A stretch of DNA of 11,385 nucleotides from RGIG3009 sp964470515 (GCA_964470515.1 CAYYDD010000055.1:1-11385); one strand, 5' to 3'; numbered from the stretch's first letter, positions 1 through 6,849 are shown. A program made the numbers and translations. Notes: generated by a model not told the origin, from the letters alone.

Positions 1-327
1 TGTCAATGGAAAGGCGTAGAAATCATAGAGGGAGAAGTACGTCCGGACCATATACATATGTTGGTGAGTATCCCGCCCAAAATGAGCGTTTCGGGATTTA
101 TGGGATATTTGAAAGGCAAAAGTGCAATGATGATATTTCAGAAATGGGGAAATATGAAGTTCGCATACCGAAATCGCGAATTTTGGTGTAAGGGATACTA
201 CGTTGATACCGCGGGGAAGAACACCAAGGCGATCAAGGAATATATTGCAGATCAGTTAAAAAGAGATGCAGAGAGTGATCAATTAAGTATGTTTGACCCG
301 CGGAACCCGTTTACGGGTAGTAAATAA
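1..327 (+). CDS. tnpA: IS200/IS605 TnpA transposase (Y1, HUH family), N-terminus outside window
   Basis: This is the C-terminal part of a REP/IS200-type transposase, which cuts and joins single-stranded DNA at hairpin-flanked ends during replication. The reading frame is open from base 1 (first visible residues CQWKGVEIIEGEV), so the start lies upstream of the window; an ATG at 58 is internal. In visible numbering, the HUH metal-binding motif is H17-I-H19 (DHIHM), and the catalytic tyrosine is most likely Y81 in IKEYIADQ, with Q85 in the usual fourth position after it. The family is about 130-160 residues long, so roughly 40-50 residues are missing. The tail (SMFDPRNPFTGSK) is typical of the longer Gram-positive members. 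All catalytic residues in the visible part are present, so the element could be active. Confidence 0.9.
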   Translation, partial: CQWKGVEIIEGEVRPDHIHMLVSIPPKMSVSGFMGYLKGKSAMMIFQKWGNMKFAYRNREFWCKGYYVDTAGKNTKAIKEYIADQLKRDAESDQLSMFDPRNPFTGSK

Positions 328-396
328 TGGATGCGTGGCTGGCAGGCCAATAAAAAGCGCACTTGTGCGCAGCCGGTATCTCATAGGGCTATGCCC
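305..396 (+). repeat. Series of small hairpins at the IS200 right end
   Basis: Three short stem-loops follow one another: ACCCG/CGGGT with a TTTA loop at 305-318 (inside the end of tnpA), GCGCA/TGCGC with a CTTG loop at 357-370, and GGGC/GCCC with a TAT loop at 386-396. A fourth, much stronger one lies at 404-430 and is listed separately. In IS200/IS605 elements such hairpins serve as TnpA recognition structures on single-stranded DNA. Which of them is the true right-end hairpin cannot be decided from a single copy. Confidence 0.55.
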
Positions 397-403
397 GAAA
401 ATG

Positions 404-430
404 AAATACCCCCGCTATGCGGGGGTATTT
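404..430. terminator. Strong hairpin, likely bidirectional terminator and/or IS right-end hairpin
   Basis: A perfect 12-bp stem, AAATACCCCCGC with its complement, closes a TAT loop; the plus-strand arm runs straight into TTTTTATT. It lies between two convergent genes: tnpA ending at 327 and the minus-strand gene ending at 451, so it can terminate either transcript. It can equally be the subterminal hairpin recognised by TnpA, since the other IS hairpins lead directly into it. The two roles are not exclusive. Confidence 0.75.
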
Positions 431-450
431 TTATTGGCGGTCGTTCAGCG

Positions 451-705
451 TTATTTCTGCTCGTCGTTGCCGTAGAGATTCAGGCGGAACAAGCGCGTTT
501 CGTCCTCCTGCTCGGTGCAGATGACGGTCGCCTCGCCGACGTGTCCCCAATCCACGGCGCCCGACAGTGCGAGTAACTGCGTCAGGCGGCTTTTGAGGTT
601 GAGTACGTCGCCGTCCGGGGTTTTCAGAAAGACCTCACCCTTGGCGGTGGAGGCAAATTCGATGAGCTTGTCGAAATCAAAATTGTGAATGATCAGGTCG
701 GACAT
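451..705 (-). CDS. Small uncharacterised protein (84 aa)
   Basis: I cannot assign a function. The frame is open up to 867, but the start is best placed at the ATG at 705-703, giving MSDLIIHNFDF and so on: an AAAGGAG ribosome site lies at the right distance upstream, and a strong promoter lies at 731-759, inside the longer open frame. The 84-residue product is soluble, acidic, without signal or membrane segment. Its middle reads KGEVFLKTPDGDVLNLKSRL (residues 22-41), two short beta-like stretches around a DG turn, followed by a helix-like LTQLLALSG. From memory, short proteins with an LNLKS(K/R)L motif occur widely in Clostridia without known role; that is recollection, not a search. It is transcribed away from hrcA and ends against the IS right end. 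Confidence 0.75.
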   Translation of the reverse strand: MSDLIIHNFDFDKLIEFASTAKGEVFLKTPDGDVLNLKSRLTQLLALSGAVDWGHVGEATVICTEQEDETRLFRLNLYGNDEQK

Positions 706-730
706 ATCCAACACTCCTTTCTTGGAAAGT

Positions 731-759
731 AGTATACTCAAAGTGGGGGAGATTGTCAA
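731..759 (-). promoter_or_regulatory. Sigma-A promoter of the 84-aa gene
   Basis: On the minus strand there is a consensus -35 TTGACA (754-759), a 17-nt spacer and a -10 TATACT (731-736). Transcription would start near 724, leaving a leader of roughly 20 bases before the ATG at 705. It is one of the best promoters in the window, indicating that this small gene is expressed on its own. Confidence 0.85.
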
Positions 760-770
760 GTACCAGATTT

Positions 771-780
771 CAGACGTCTG
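771..780. repeat. 10-bp perfect palindrome in the divergent intergenic region
   Basis: CAGACGTCTG is a perfect palindrome located 11 bases upstream of the -35 box of the minus-strand gene and about 40 bases upstream of the hrcA -35 box. Its position would suit an operator for a dimeric regulator, but a single 10-bp palindrome may be chance. Confidence 0.25.
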
Positions 781-822
781 CCGTCCGTTGCCTAAATTCA
801 TAAAAGGTTTACAAAATACATA

Positions 823-851
823 TTGACATTGGTGGCAGGGAATGGTAAAGT
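823..851 (+). promoter_or_regulatory. Sigma-A promoter of the hrcA operon
   Basis: A consensus -35 TTGACA (823-828) is followed by a 17-nt spacer and a weaker -10 TAAAGT (846-851). The predicted start point (about 857-859) falls directly before the CIRCE operator at 861, the normal geometry for HrcA-repressed heat-shock operons. Confidence 0.8.
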
Positions 852-860
852 AAGAGAGGG

Positions 861-887
861 TTAGCACTCGGACAATCAGAGTGCTAA
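861..887 (+). promoter_or_regulatory. CIRCE operator (HrcA-binding site)
   Basis: A perfect inverted repeat, TTAGCACTC (861-869), 9-base spacer, GAGTGCTAA (879-887), identical to the CIRCE consensus. HrcA dimers bind it and block transcription; heat stress titrates chaperones and inactivates HrcA, relieving repression. It sits at the predicted transcription start and 29 bases before the hrcA start codon, so it also becomes part of the mRNA leader. No second copy was seen before grpE, dnaK or dnaJ. Confidence 0.97.
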
Positions 888-916
888 CCGGATTTCAAAG
901 GAAAGGACGGAGGACG

Positions 917-1924
917 GTGGAGCTAGGTATCCGCAAACAGAAGATCGTGTCGGCGGTCGTGGACGCGTACATCCGCACGGGTGAGCCGGTCGGCTCCAAG
1001 CTGCTGGCGGAAATGCTGAACAACGCCGTGTCCTCCGCGACCATCCGCAACGAGATGGTCGAGCTGGCGGCGGCCGGGTATCTGGCACAGCCGCACACCT
1101 CGGCGGGGCGTGTCCCCACGGCGGCGGCGTTCCGTTTGTATCTGGACGGGTTGCGCTGCTCGCTGTCGGAGGACGAGGAACGCGCCATTGACGACGAGCT
1201 GTTCCCGGTATCGGGCGATCCCGAGCGATTGTTGGGGCGGGCGTCCGAGTTGCTGGCCGACGTGACGGGTGTCGCGGCGGCGGTGGCCACGCCCGACCGC
1301 AAGGCGGCGTGCGTGCGCCGCGTGGAACTGCTGGCGACGGGGGCGTATTCGGCGGCGGTGTTGCTGATGACGGATGCGGGTGCGCTGCGTAGTCGCGTCT
1401 GTCGGCTGGAAGCCGGCTGTGAGCCGGAGGAGCTGCGCCGTTTAGCCGAGCAGCTGAACGGCGAATTTGCCGGTAAGCCGCTGGCGGATATCGGCGTGGC
1501 GCCGGTGCAGGCTCTGTTGGGGGACGGCGGGCTGCGGTTGCTGCCGGTGTTGACGGCGTTTCTGGAGCTGGCGCAGGAGGCGGCGGCCGCCGAGGTGCGG
1601 CTGTCGGGGCAGTTAAACCTGTTACAGCACCCGGATATCCCGATGGATCGTGCGCGGTCGTTGCTGAACTTTTTGTCGCACCGTGAGCTGCTCGCCGGGC
1701 TGTTGGCGGCGCACGCGGGCGGTCTGCGTGTGGTGCTGGGCAGTGAAAGCCCGCGCCGTGAGCTGGATGGCTCCAGTATTATCGTGACACGGTACGGCCA
1801 CGACGGTAGCAGCGGATCGCTGTGCCTGATCGGGCCGATGCGTATGGATTACGCGCAGGCGATCCCGCGCCTGCAGCACGTGGCGCACACGGTGAGTGTG
1901 TTGCTGAACAGAGGAGGTTTCTGA
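917..1924 (+). CDS. hrcA: Heat-inducible transcription repressor HrcA
   Basis: HrcA represses class I heat-shock genes by binding CIRCE; GroEL keeps it folded, so chaperone load is the sensed signal. The 335-residue product has the N-terminal winged-helix region with the family hallmarks EPVGSKLL (residues 23-30), SSATIRNEM (39-47) and YLAQPHTSAGRVP (55-67), followed by the GAF-like C-terminal domain. Length fits the family (about 340). The open frame extends back to 881, but that start would lie inside CIRCE. I chose GTG at 917 because MELGIRKQKI is the normal HrcA beginning. The GGAGG at 909-913 is only 3 bases from it, closer than usual, so the upstream AAAGGA may contribute. The stop is one base before grpE, consistent with coupled translation. 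First gene of the operon, hence autoregulated. Confidence 0.96.
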   Translation: MELGIRKQKIVSAVVDAYIRTGEPVGSKLLAEMLNNAVSSATIRNEMVELAAAGYLAQPHTSAGRVPTAAAFRLYLDGLRCSLSEDEERAIDDELFPVSGDPERLLGRASELLADVTGVAAAVATPDRKAACVRRVELLATGAYSAAVLLMTDAGALRSRVCRLEAGCEPEELRRLAEQLNGEFAGKPLADIGVAPVQALLGDGGLRLLPVLTAFLELAQEAAAAEVRLSGQLNLLQHPDIPMDRARSLLNFLSHRELLAGLLAAHAGGLRVVLGSESPRRELDGSSIIVTRYGHDGSSGSLCLIGPMRMDYAQAIPRLQHVAHTVSVLLNRGGF

Positions 1925-1925
1925 T

Positions 1926-2444
1926 ATGGAGGAAACGAAAAAGGAGTTCTTCGAGGAAACGGAAGAACAGGAAGGGGTCGCACCCGACGCGGCACCCGAG
2001 GAGAGCGATCCGGCGGTGGCGGAGCTGGAAAAGCAGCTCGCGCAGGCGCAGGAGCAGTATCAGCGTGTGCTGGCGGAGTACGCCAACTACAAGCGGCGCA
2101 CCGATCAGGAAAAGGAACAGCTCGGCGCGTTTGTCAAGGGTGAGGCGCTGAAGGCGCTGCTGCCGGGCATCGACAATCTGGAACGGGCTGTCCGGTCGCC
2201 TGACGGTCCCGAGTACCGCAAGGGCGTGGAAATGGTCATCCGTCAATTCGTGGAGACGCTGACCGCGCTGGGGCTGGAGGAGATCCCCGCGCTGGGCGAG
2301 GTGTTCGACCCCGAGCTGCACAACGCCGTGATGCGCGAGGACGCCGACGGCATCGAGCCGGAGACGGTGACCGAGGTGTATCAAAAGGGCTATCGCCTGA
2401 GCGGACGCGTGTTGCGCCCCGCGATGGTGAAGGTCGCGAATTAA
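1926..2444 (+). CDS. grpE: Nucleotide exchange factor GrpE
   Basis: GrpE releases ADP from DnaK and so resets the Hsp70 cycle in the cytoplasm. The 172-residue protein has a low-complexity acidic N-terminus (residues 1-35), a long coiled-coil helix (about 33-70, including AEYANYKRRTDQEKEQ) used for dimerisation, and the C-terminal beta domain with the signature FDPELHNAVMRED, then EVYQKGYRLSGRVLRPAMVKV. The length is near the lower side for the family, the difference lying in the variable N-terminus. A GAGGAGG site overlaps the end of hrcA and the ATG begins one base after the hrcA stop region, so the two are translationally linked. Induced with the rest of the operon through CIRCE. Confidence 0.96.
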   Translation: MEETKKEFFEETEEQEGVAPDAAPEESDPAVAELEKQLAQAQEQYQRVLAEYANYKRRTDQEKEQLGAFVKGEALKALLPGIDNLERAVRSPDGPEYRKGVEMVIRQFVETLTALGLEEIPALGEVFDPELHNAVMREDADGIEPETVTEVYQKGYRLSGRVLRPAMVKVAN

Positions 2445-2491
2445 CGTCGTATATTATAGGCTCATAGAGCGTTTATAGGAGGAAAACAGTT

Positions 2492-4312
2492 ATGGCAAAG
2501 ATCATTGGTATCGACCTGGGCACCACCAATTCCTGCGTGTCGGTCATCGAGGGCGGCGAGGCCGTCGTCATCCCCAACGCAGAGGGTGCGCGTACCACGC
2601 CCTCGGTCGTGGCGTTCAAGAAGGACGGCGAGCGTATCGTCGGCCGCGTGGCGAAGCAACAGGCGGTGTCGGCTCCCGACCGCACCGTCTCGTCCATCAA
2701 GCGCGATATGGGTACCGCCAAGACGGTGTCCATCGACGGTAAGAGCTACACCCCGCAGGAGATCTCCGCGATGATCCTCGCGAAGCTCAAGCAGGATGCG
2801 GAGAGCTATCTGGGCGACACGGTGACCGAGGCGGTCATCACGGTGCCTGCGTACTTCACCGACGCACAGCGTCAGGCCACCAAAGACGCGGGTAAGATCG
2901 CGGGCCTTGAGGTCAAGCGTATCATCAACGAGCCGACGGCGGCGGCACTGGCGTACGGCATCGACAAGGAAAACGACCAGAAAATCATGGTATACGATCT
3001 GGGCGGCGGCACGTTCGACGTGTCCATCATCGAGATGGGCGACGGCGTGCAGGAGGTGCTCGCCACGGCGGGAAACAACCGTCTGGGCGGCGACGATTTC
3101 GATCAGAAGATCGTGGAGTGGCTGATCGACGGTTTCAAGAAGGAGACCGGCGTGGATCTGTCGGCGGATAAGATGGCGGTACAGCGTCTGCGTGAGGCGG
3201 CGGAAAAGACCAAGATCGAGCTGTCCGGCGGTATGACCTCCAACATCAACCTACCGTTCATCACGGCGGATGCGACCGGCCCGAAGCATCTGGATATGAC
3301 GCTCTCCCGCGCCGATTTCAACCGTCTGACTGCGGAGCTCGTGGAGGCCACGATGGGCCCGGTGCGCCAGGCGTTATCCGACAGCGGTCTGTCGGCCTCG
3401 CAGATTGACAAGGTGTTGCTGGTGGGCGGCTCGACCCGTATCCCCGCCGTGCAGGAGGCTGTGCAGAAGTTTATGGGCAAGGAGCCCTTTAAGGGCATCA
3501 ACCCCGACGAGTGCGTCGCGATGGGCGCGGCGTTGCAGGCGGGCGTGCTGGGCGGCGAGGTCAAGGGCTTACTGCTACTCGACGTGACCCCGCTGTCGCT
3601 GGGCGTGGAAACGATGGGCGGCGTGATGACGCGCGTCATCGAGCGCAACACCACCATCCCCACCAAGAAGTCGCAGATCTTCTCCACGGCGGTGGACAAT
3701 CAGCCGTCGGTGGAGGTGCACGTGTTGCAGGGTGAGCGCGAGTTTGCCCGCGATAACAAGACGCTGGGTATGTTCCATCTGGACGGTATCGCTCCCGCAC
3801 GCCGCGGTGTGCCGCAGATCGAGGTCACGTTTGACATCGACGCGAACGGCATCGTGAACGTCAGTGCGAAGGATCTGGGCACCGGCAAGGAGCAGCATAT
3901 TACCATCACCGCCAGCACCAATATGTCCAAGGAGGACGTGGAGAAGGCGGTGCAGGAGGCCGAGCAGTACGCGGCGGAGGATAAGAAGCGTCGCGAGGAC
4001 GTTGAGTTGCGCAACGGTGCCGATCAGGCGGTGTACCAGTGCGAAAAGACGATGGAGGAGCTGGGTGACAAGCTGGAGGAGGCTGATAAGACCGAGCTCC
4101 AGACCCGTATCGACGCGCTGAAGGACGCGCTGAAGGGCGAGGATACCGAGACGATCAAGGCCGCGCAGGATGAGCTGATGAAGAAGTTCTACGAGGTGTC
4201 GGAGAAGATCTACAAGGCTGCGGCGCCCGAGGGTGAGCCGCCGGTCGGCGGTGACGGCGGTCAGGAGCCGCCCGAGGCCGGTGACGGGTACTACAACGGC
4301 GAGGTGCATTAA
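2492..4312 (+). CDS. dnaK: Hsp70 chaperone DnaK
   Basis: ATP-dependent chaperone that binds exposed hydrophobic peptides, working with DnaJ and GrpE. The 606-residue protein shows all three Hsp70 signatures: IDLGTTNS (residues 7-14), DLGGGTFDVS (169-178) and VGGSTRIPAVQ (311-321). The interdomain linker and substrate domain begin around LLLLDVTPLSLGVE (360-373), and a helical lid follows from about 478. The 24-residue insertion of proteobacterial DnaK is absent, as expected in Gram-positives. The tail is unusual: after the lid it becomes Gly/Pro/Glu-rich (residues 578-600) and ends YYNGEVH, instead of the common acidic VDADFEEV-like end. An AGGAGG site 9 bases upstream sets the ATG. Separated from grpE by 47 bases. 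Confidence 0.98.
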   Translation: MAKIIGIDLGTTNSCVSVIEGGEAVVIPNAEGARTTPSVVAFKKDGERIVGRVAKQQAVSAPDRTVSSIKRDMGTAKTVSIDGKSYTPQEISAMILAKLKQDAESYLGDTVTEAVITVPAYFTDAQRQATKDAGKIAGLEVKRIINEPTAAALAYGIDKENDQKIMVYDLGGGTFDVSIIEMGDGVQEVLATAGNNRLGGDDFDQKIVEWLIDGFKKETGVDLSADKMAVQRLREAAEKTKIELSGGMTSNINLPFITADATGPKHLDMTLSRADFNRLTAELVEATMGPVRQALSDSGLSASQIDKVLLVGGSTRIPAVQEAVQKFMGKEPFKGINPDECVAMGAALQAGVLGGEVKGLLLLDVTPLSLGVETMGGVMTRVIERNTTIPTKKSQIFSTAVDNQPSVEVHVLQGEREFARDNKTLGMFHLDGIAPARRGVPQIEVTFDIDANGIVNVSAKDLGTGKEQHITITASTNMSKEDVEKAVQEAEQYAAEDKKRREDVELRNGADQAVYQCEKTMEELGDKLEEADKTELQTRIDALKDALKGEDTETIKAAQDELMKKFYEVSEKIYKAAAPEGEPPVGGDGGQEPPEAGDGYYNGEVH

Positions 4313-4435
4313 GATATCACACGGCAGGGCGAGCCATGCTCGCCCTGCTTCAGGTGTTTTGCCCGCGGGGTTGCTTTTGGTTTGTGTGAGCTTTTAAGGG
4401 CGCATATTGCAATTTTTAGTTGGTAGGATAACGAT
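4313..4435 (+). other. dnaK-dnaJ intergenic region, no gene
   Basis: This 123-base gap, the longest inside the operon, holds the strong hairpin at 4324-4348 and an 8-bp palindrome CCCGCGGG at 4362-4369, then an AT-rich leader before dnaJ. No CIRCE copy and no convincing promoter was found; TTGCTT at 4371 has no acceptable -10 partner. Confidence 0.7.
4324..4348 (+). terminator. Hairpin between dnaK and dnaJ (attenuator or mRNA-stability element)
   Basis: A perfect 11-bp GC-rich stem, GCAGGGCGAGC and its complement, closes a CAT loop 11 bases after the dnaK stop. Only TT and then CAGGTGTTTT follow the stem, so the uridine tract is interrupted and complete termination is unlikely. A partial terminator, or a 3' stabilising structure after RNA cleavage, would leave DnaK in excess over DnaJ. 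That role is inference. Confidence 0.65.
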
Positions 4436-5584
4436 ATGGCAGAACAGAAACGCGATTATTACGAGGTGCTCGGCGTGCAGAAAGGCGCGTCTGAGGACGA
4501 GATCAAAAAGGGCTATCGCCGGATGGCGAAGCAATATCATCCCGACCTGCATCCGGGTGATGCCGAGGCCGAGGCGAAGTTTAAGGAGGTCAACGAGGCT
4601 TACGAGGTGCTGTCCGACGCGCAGAAAAAGGCGCGGTACGATCAGTACGGTCACGCCGGCGTCGATCCCAATTTCGGTGCGGGTGCGCCCGGCGGTGGCT
4701 GGGGCGGCGGCTGGGATATGGGCGATATTGATCTCGGCGACATCTTCTCCTCGTTCTTCGGCGGTGGCGGAGGTCGGCGATCCAATCCCAATGCGCCGCG
4801 TCGCGGCGGGGATGCGTCCACGTCGGTGGTCATCTCCTTTGAGGAGGCTGCCGCGGGCTGCCGCAAGCAGGTCAAGGTGAGCCTCATCGAGACGTGCCGC
4901 ACCTGCGGCGGCAGCGGTGCGGCCAAGGGTACGTCGCCCGTGACGTGTCCCGTGTGTCGCGGAAGCGGGCAGGAGACGCGCCAGCAGCGCACGCCGTTCG
5001 GTGTGATGCAGACGCAGACCGTCTGCTCGCGCTGTCGCGGTAAGGGCAGGATCGTCGAGAAGCCCTGCTCCGACTGCAACGGCGGCGGGCAGGTGCGCGT
5101 GAATGCGACGGTGGGCATCAACATCCCCGCCGGTATCGACGACGGGCAGGTGCTGACCGTGTCCGGCAAGGGCAACAGCGGCGTCAACGGCGGCGCGGCC
5201 GGCGATTTGCAGGTGGAGATCCACGTGCGGCCGCATCCCATCTTCGAGCGCGACCGCTTTGATCTGTGGTGCGAGCTGCCGCTGACCTATGCGCAGCTGG
5301 CGTTGGGCGCGGAGATCGAGATTCCCACCTTAAACGGCAAGGAGAAGTATACCGTCCGCGAGGGAACGCAGCCGGGCGACGTTATCACGCTCAGGGGCAA
5401 GGGCATCCCGTTCTTGCAGCGGCGCGGGCAGGGCGATCTGTACGCCCGCATCACCGTGGAGGTGCCGCGGGGGCTGTCGGCCAAGCAGCGTGAGCTGCTG
5501 GAGGCGTTCGAGACCTCGCTGGGGGAGAAGAACTACGAGAAGCGCAAAAGCTTTTTTGATAAGGTGAAGGATATTTTCAGTTGA
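4436..5584 (+). CDS. dnaJ: Hsp40 co-chaperone DnaJ
   Basis: DnaJ delivers substrates to DnaK and stimulates its ATPase. The 382-residue type A protein has a J-domain (residues 5-72) with the essential HPD triad at 35-37, a Gly/Phe-rich segment (about 74-125), a cysteine-rich zinc domain with four CxxCxGxG repeats starting at C154, C171, C197 and C211 (the fourth reads CSDCNGGG, still fitting), and the C-terminal substrate-binding and dimerisation domains. All eight zinc cysteines are present. The start is ATG 4436 with a modest AGGA 7 bases upstream, weaker than the sites of grpE and dnaK, which again points to lower DnaJ synthesis. The stop overlaps the -35 box of the next gene. Confidence 0.97.
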   Translation: MAEQKRDYYEVLGVQKGASEDEIKKGYRRMAKQYHPDLHPGDAEAEAKFKEVNEAYEVLSDAQKKARYDQYGHAGVDPNFGAGAPGGGWGGGWDMGDIDLGDIFSSFFGGGGGRRSNPNAPRRGGDASTSVVISFEEAAAGCRKQVKVSLIETCRTCGGSGAAKGTSPVTCPVCRGSGQETRQQRTPFGVMQTQTVCSRCRGKGRIVEKPCSDCNGGGQVRVNATVGINIPAGIDDGQVLTVSGKGNSGVNGGAAGDLQVEIHVRPHPIFERDRFDLWCELPLTYAQLALGAEIEIPTLNGKEKYTVREGTQPGDVITLRGKGIPFLQRRGQGDLYARITVEVPRGLSAKQRELLEAFETSLGEKNYEKRKSFFDKVKDIFS

Positions 5585-5608
5585 TTTTGCGCGAGAGTGT
5601 GATATACT
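5581..5608 (+). promoter_or_regulatory. Promoter of the AI-2E transporter gene
   Basis: TTGATT (5581-5586), a 16-nt spacer and an extended -10 TGATATACT with core TATACT (5603-5608) overlap the dnaJ stop codon. It would give the transporter a start point near 5615, independent of the heat-shock promoter. No terminator separates dnaJ from it, so heat-shock read-through is also possible. Confidence 0.7.
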
Positions 5609-5630
5609 GAAAGAGAAAGGCGGTGGAGCC

Positions 5631-6776
5631 GTGAAGGTCAGTAAAAACGTCGGGCAATGGTTGGGACTGTTCCTGCTGGGCTTGTGCCTGATTGTTGTGT
5701 ACAAAACGTTTGATAATCTGGGTGCGATCAACAACGTGCTGGGACAGTTTACGTCGATCCTCACGCCGTTTATCGCGGGCTTCGCCATTGCGTTTTTGCT
5801 GTACGCGCCGGTGAAGCGGCTGGATGCGTTGTTCCGTCGCTGCAAATGGAGATTTATGCAGCGCATCGCGCGGCCGCTGGCGGTATTCATCGTGTATGTT
5901 CTGGCGTTGGCGTTGCTCGTGCTCATCGTGTACGCGGCGATCCCCGCGCTCATTCAGGCACTGCGCGAGTTTATCGAGCAGTTGCCGGCCTATTACAGCA
6001 AGGTGATGGCGGTGGTCAAGACCTATACCGCCGAGGGTGGCCTGCTGGAGGGCTTCGATATCGAAAGCAAGATCCAGGAGCTGTATACCGGGTTGCAACA
6101 ATTTCTGACGGTGGATCGCGTGATCTCCTATCTCGGCAGTGTGGTGCGGTTCGCCACGTCGCTGCTGGACGTGGTGATGGCGTTTATCGTGTCGGTGTAT
6201 ATGCTGATCAGCAAGGAAGCGCTGGTACGAGCGGTCAGGTCGGTGAGCGGGCTGATCTTTAAGCCGAAAACGATGCAGTTCTTTTCGGTGTATCTGGGCA
6301 AGACCGCGAAGATCTTTTACAATTACTTCTACAGTCAGGCCATCGATGCGCTGGTGGTGGGCGTTCTCGCGACCATCGGCTTCCTGCTGGCGCGACTGCC
6401 GAATGCGCCGGTGCTGGGTATGATGCTGGGCATTATGAATATGATCCCGTATTTCGGTGCGCTGATCGGCGGCGTCGTGTGTGTGCTGGTGGCACTGCTG
6501 TCGGGGAATTTCTACGGTGCGCTGTTCGTCGCGATCTATATCCTCGTGATGCAGCAGGTGGATGCGAATATCATCCAGCCGCGTATTGTGGGGCAGACGG
6601 TGGGTCTGCGGCCTATCTACGTACTGCTCGGCATCACGGTGGGCGGCGGCTTGTACGGCTTCTGGGGCATTTTCCTCGGTGTGCCGGTGATGGCCGTCAT
6701 CCAAATGCTGCTGACGGATTATATCGACGTGCGGAATAAGCGCCGGACGATGCCGTCGGGTGAGGAAACCGAATAA
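5631..6776 (+). CDS. AI-2E family transporter (YtvI/PerM-like membrane protein)
   Basis: A 381-residue polytopic membrane protein of the AI-2E exporter family. Members include TqsA (autoinducer-2 export) and Na+/H+ antiporter-like proteins, so the substrate cannot be deduced. Hydrophobic segments lie at about 9-24, 38-59, 82-108, 165-194, 238-255, 258-292, 295-308 and 327-362. A long soluble region lies between the third and fourth (about 109-160), as is usual for the family. Family motifs are visible: NMIPYFGALIG (270-280) and QQVDANIIQPRIVG (308-321). The basic tail ends in EETE. The start is GTG 5631 with an AAGGCGG-type site upstream; MKVSKNVGQWLG is a plausible N-terminus. It is flanked by its own promoter and a terminator, so it is probably monocistronic. 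Confidence 0.88.
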   Translation: MKVSKNVGQWLGLFLLGLCLIVVYKTFDNLGAINNVLGQFTSILTPFIAGFAIAFLLYAPVKRLDALFRRCKWRFMQRIARPLAVFIVYVLALALLVLIVYAAIPALIQALREFIEQLPAYYSKVMAVVKTYTAEGGLLEGFDIESKIQELYTGLQQFLTVDRVISYLGSVVRFATSLLDVVMAFIVSVYMLISKEALVRAVRSVSGLIFKPKTMQFFSVYLGKTAKIFYNYFYSQAIDALVVGVLATIGFLLARLPNAPVLGMMLGIMNMIPYFGALIGGVVCVLVALLSGNFYGALFVAIYILVMQQVDANIIQPRIVGQTVGLRPIYVLLGITVGGGLYGFWGIFLGVPVMAVIQMLLTDYIDVRNKRRTMPSGEETE

Positions 6777-6784
6777 GAGATGAG

Positions 6785-6813
6785 AAGGCTGTCCCGTATG
6801 GGGCGGCTTTTTT
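6785..6813 (+). terminator. Rho-independent terminator after the AI-2E gene
   Basis: An 11-bp stem with three G-U pairs (6785-6795 with 6800-6810) and a GTAT loop is followed by a run of T (6808-6813). It lies 8 bases after the stop codon and separates this gene from the decarboxylase unit. Confidence 0.85.
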
Positions 6814-6849
6814 CAGACGGCGATATACTAAAAAAGTACAAAACAACTA

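Larger units (their letters stand above)
1..440 (+). mobile_element. IS200/IS605-family insertion sequence, 3' part only (right boundary approximate)
   Basis: The window opens inside an IS200/IS605-type element. Visible are the C-terminal 108 codons of its single-strand Y1 transposase (1-327) and then about 110 bases without a gene that carry consecutive small hairpins (357-370, 386-396, 404-430). Elements of this family have no terminal inverted repeats; TnpA recognises subterminal hairpins instead, so a hairpin-rich stretch right after tnpA is what a right end should look like. I place the end near 430-440 because the neighbouring minus-strand gene stops at 451, but the exact cleavage site cannot be read from one copy. 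No tnpB is visible on this side. Base composition is clearly more AT-rich than the operon that follows. Confidence 0.75.

Noticed and set aside
331..576. 81-codon plus-strand open frame after tnpA
   Set aside because: It runs through the IS hairpins and then antisense to the 84-aa gene; no RBS or plausible protein features.
706..867. N-terminal extension of the minus-strand gene up to 867
   Set aside because: It would cross its own strong promoter (731-759) and the hrcA promoter; the internal ATG at 705 has a good RBS.
881..916. Longer hrcA start at GTG 881
   Set aside because: It lies inside the CIRCE operator and adds residues not seen at HrcA N-termini; GTG 917 gives the standard beginning.
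2445..2491. Possible promoter before dnaK (TATTAT at 2452-2457)
   Set aside because: No -35 element at the right distance; the 47-base gap is compatible with a continuous operon.
4371..4400. Possible separate promoter for dnaJ
   Set aside because: TTGCTT has no acceptable -10 at 16-18 bases and no CIRCE is present; dnaJ is better explained by read-through from the hrcA promoter.
5577..6704. 375-codon open frame on the minus strand opposite the AI-2E gene
   Set aside because: Composition dominated by His, Arg and Gln with no RBS or family features; it is the antisense shadow of a GC-rich coding region. The same holds for 3575-4309, 4394-5236, 7411-8217 and 8479-9408.
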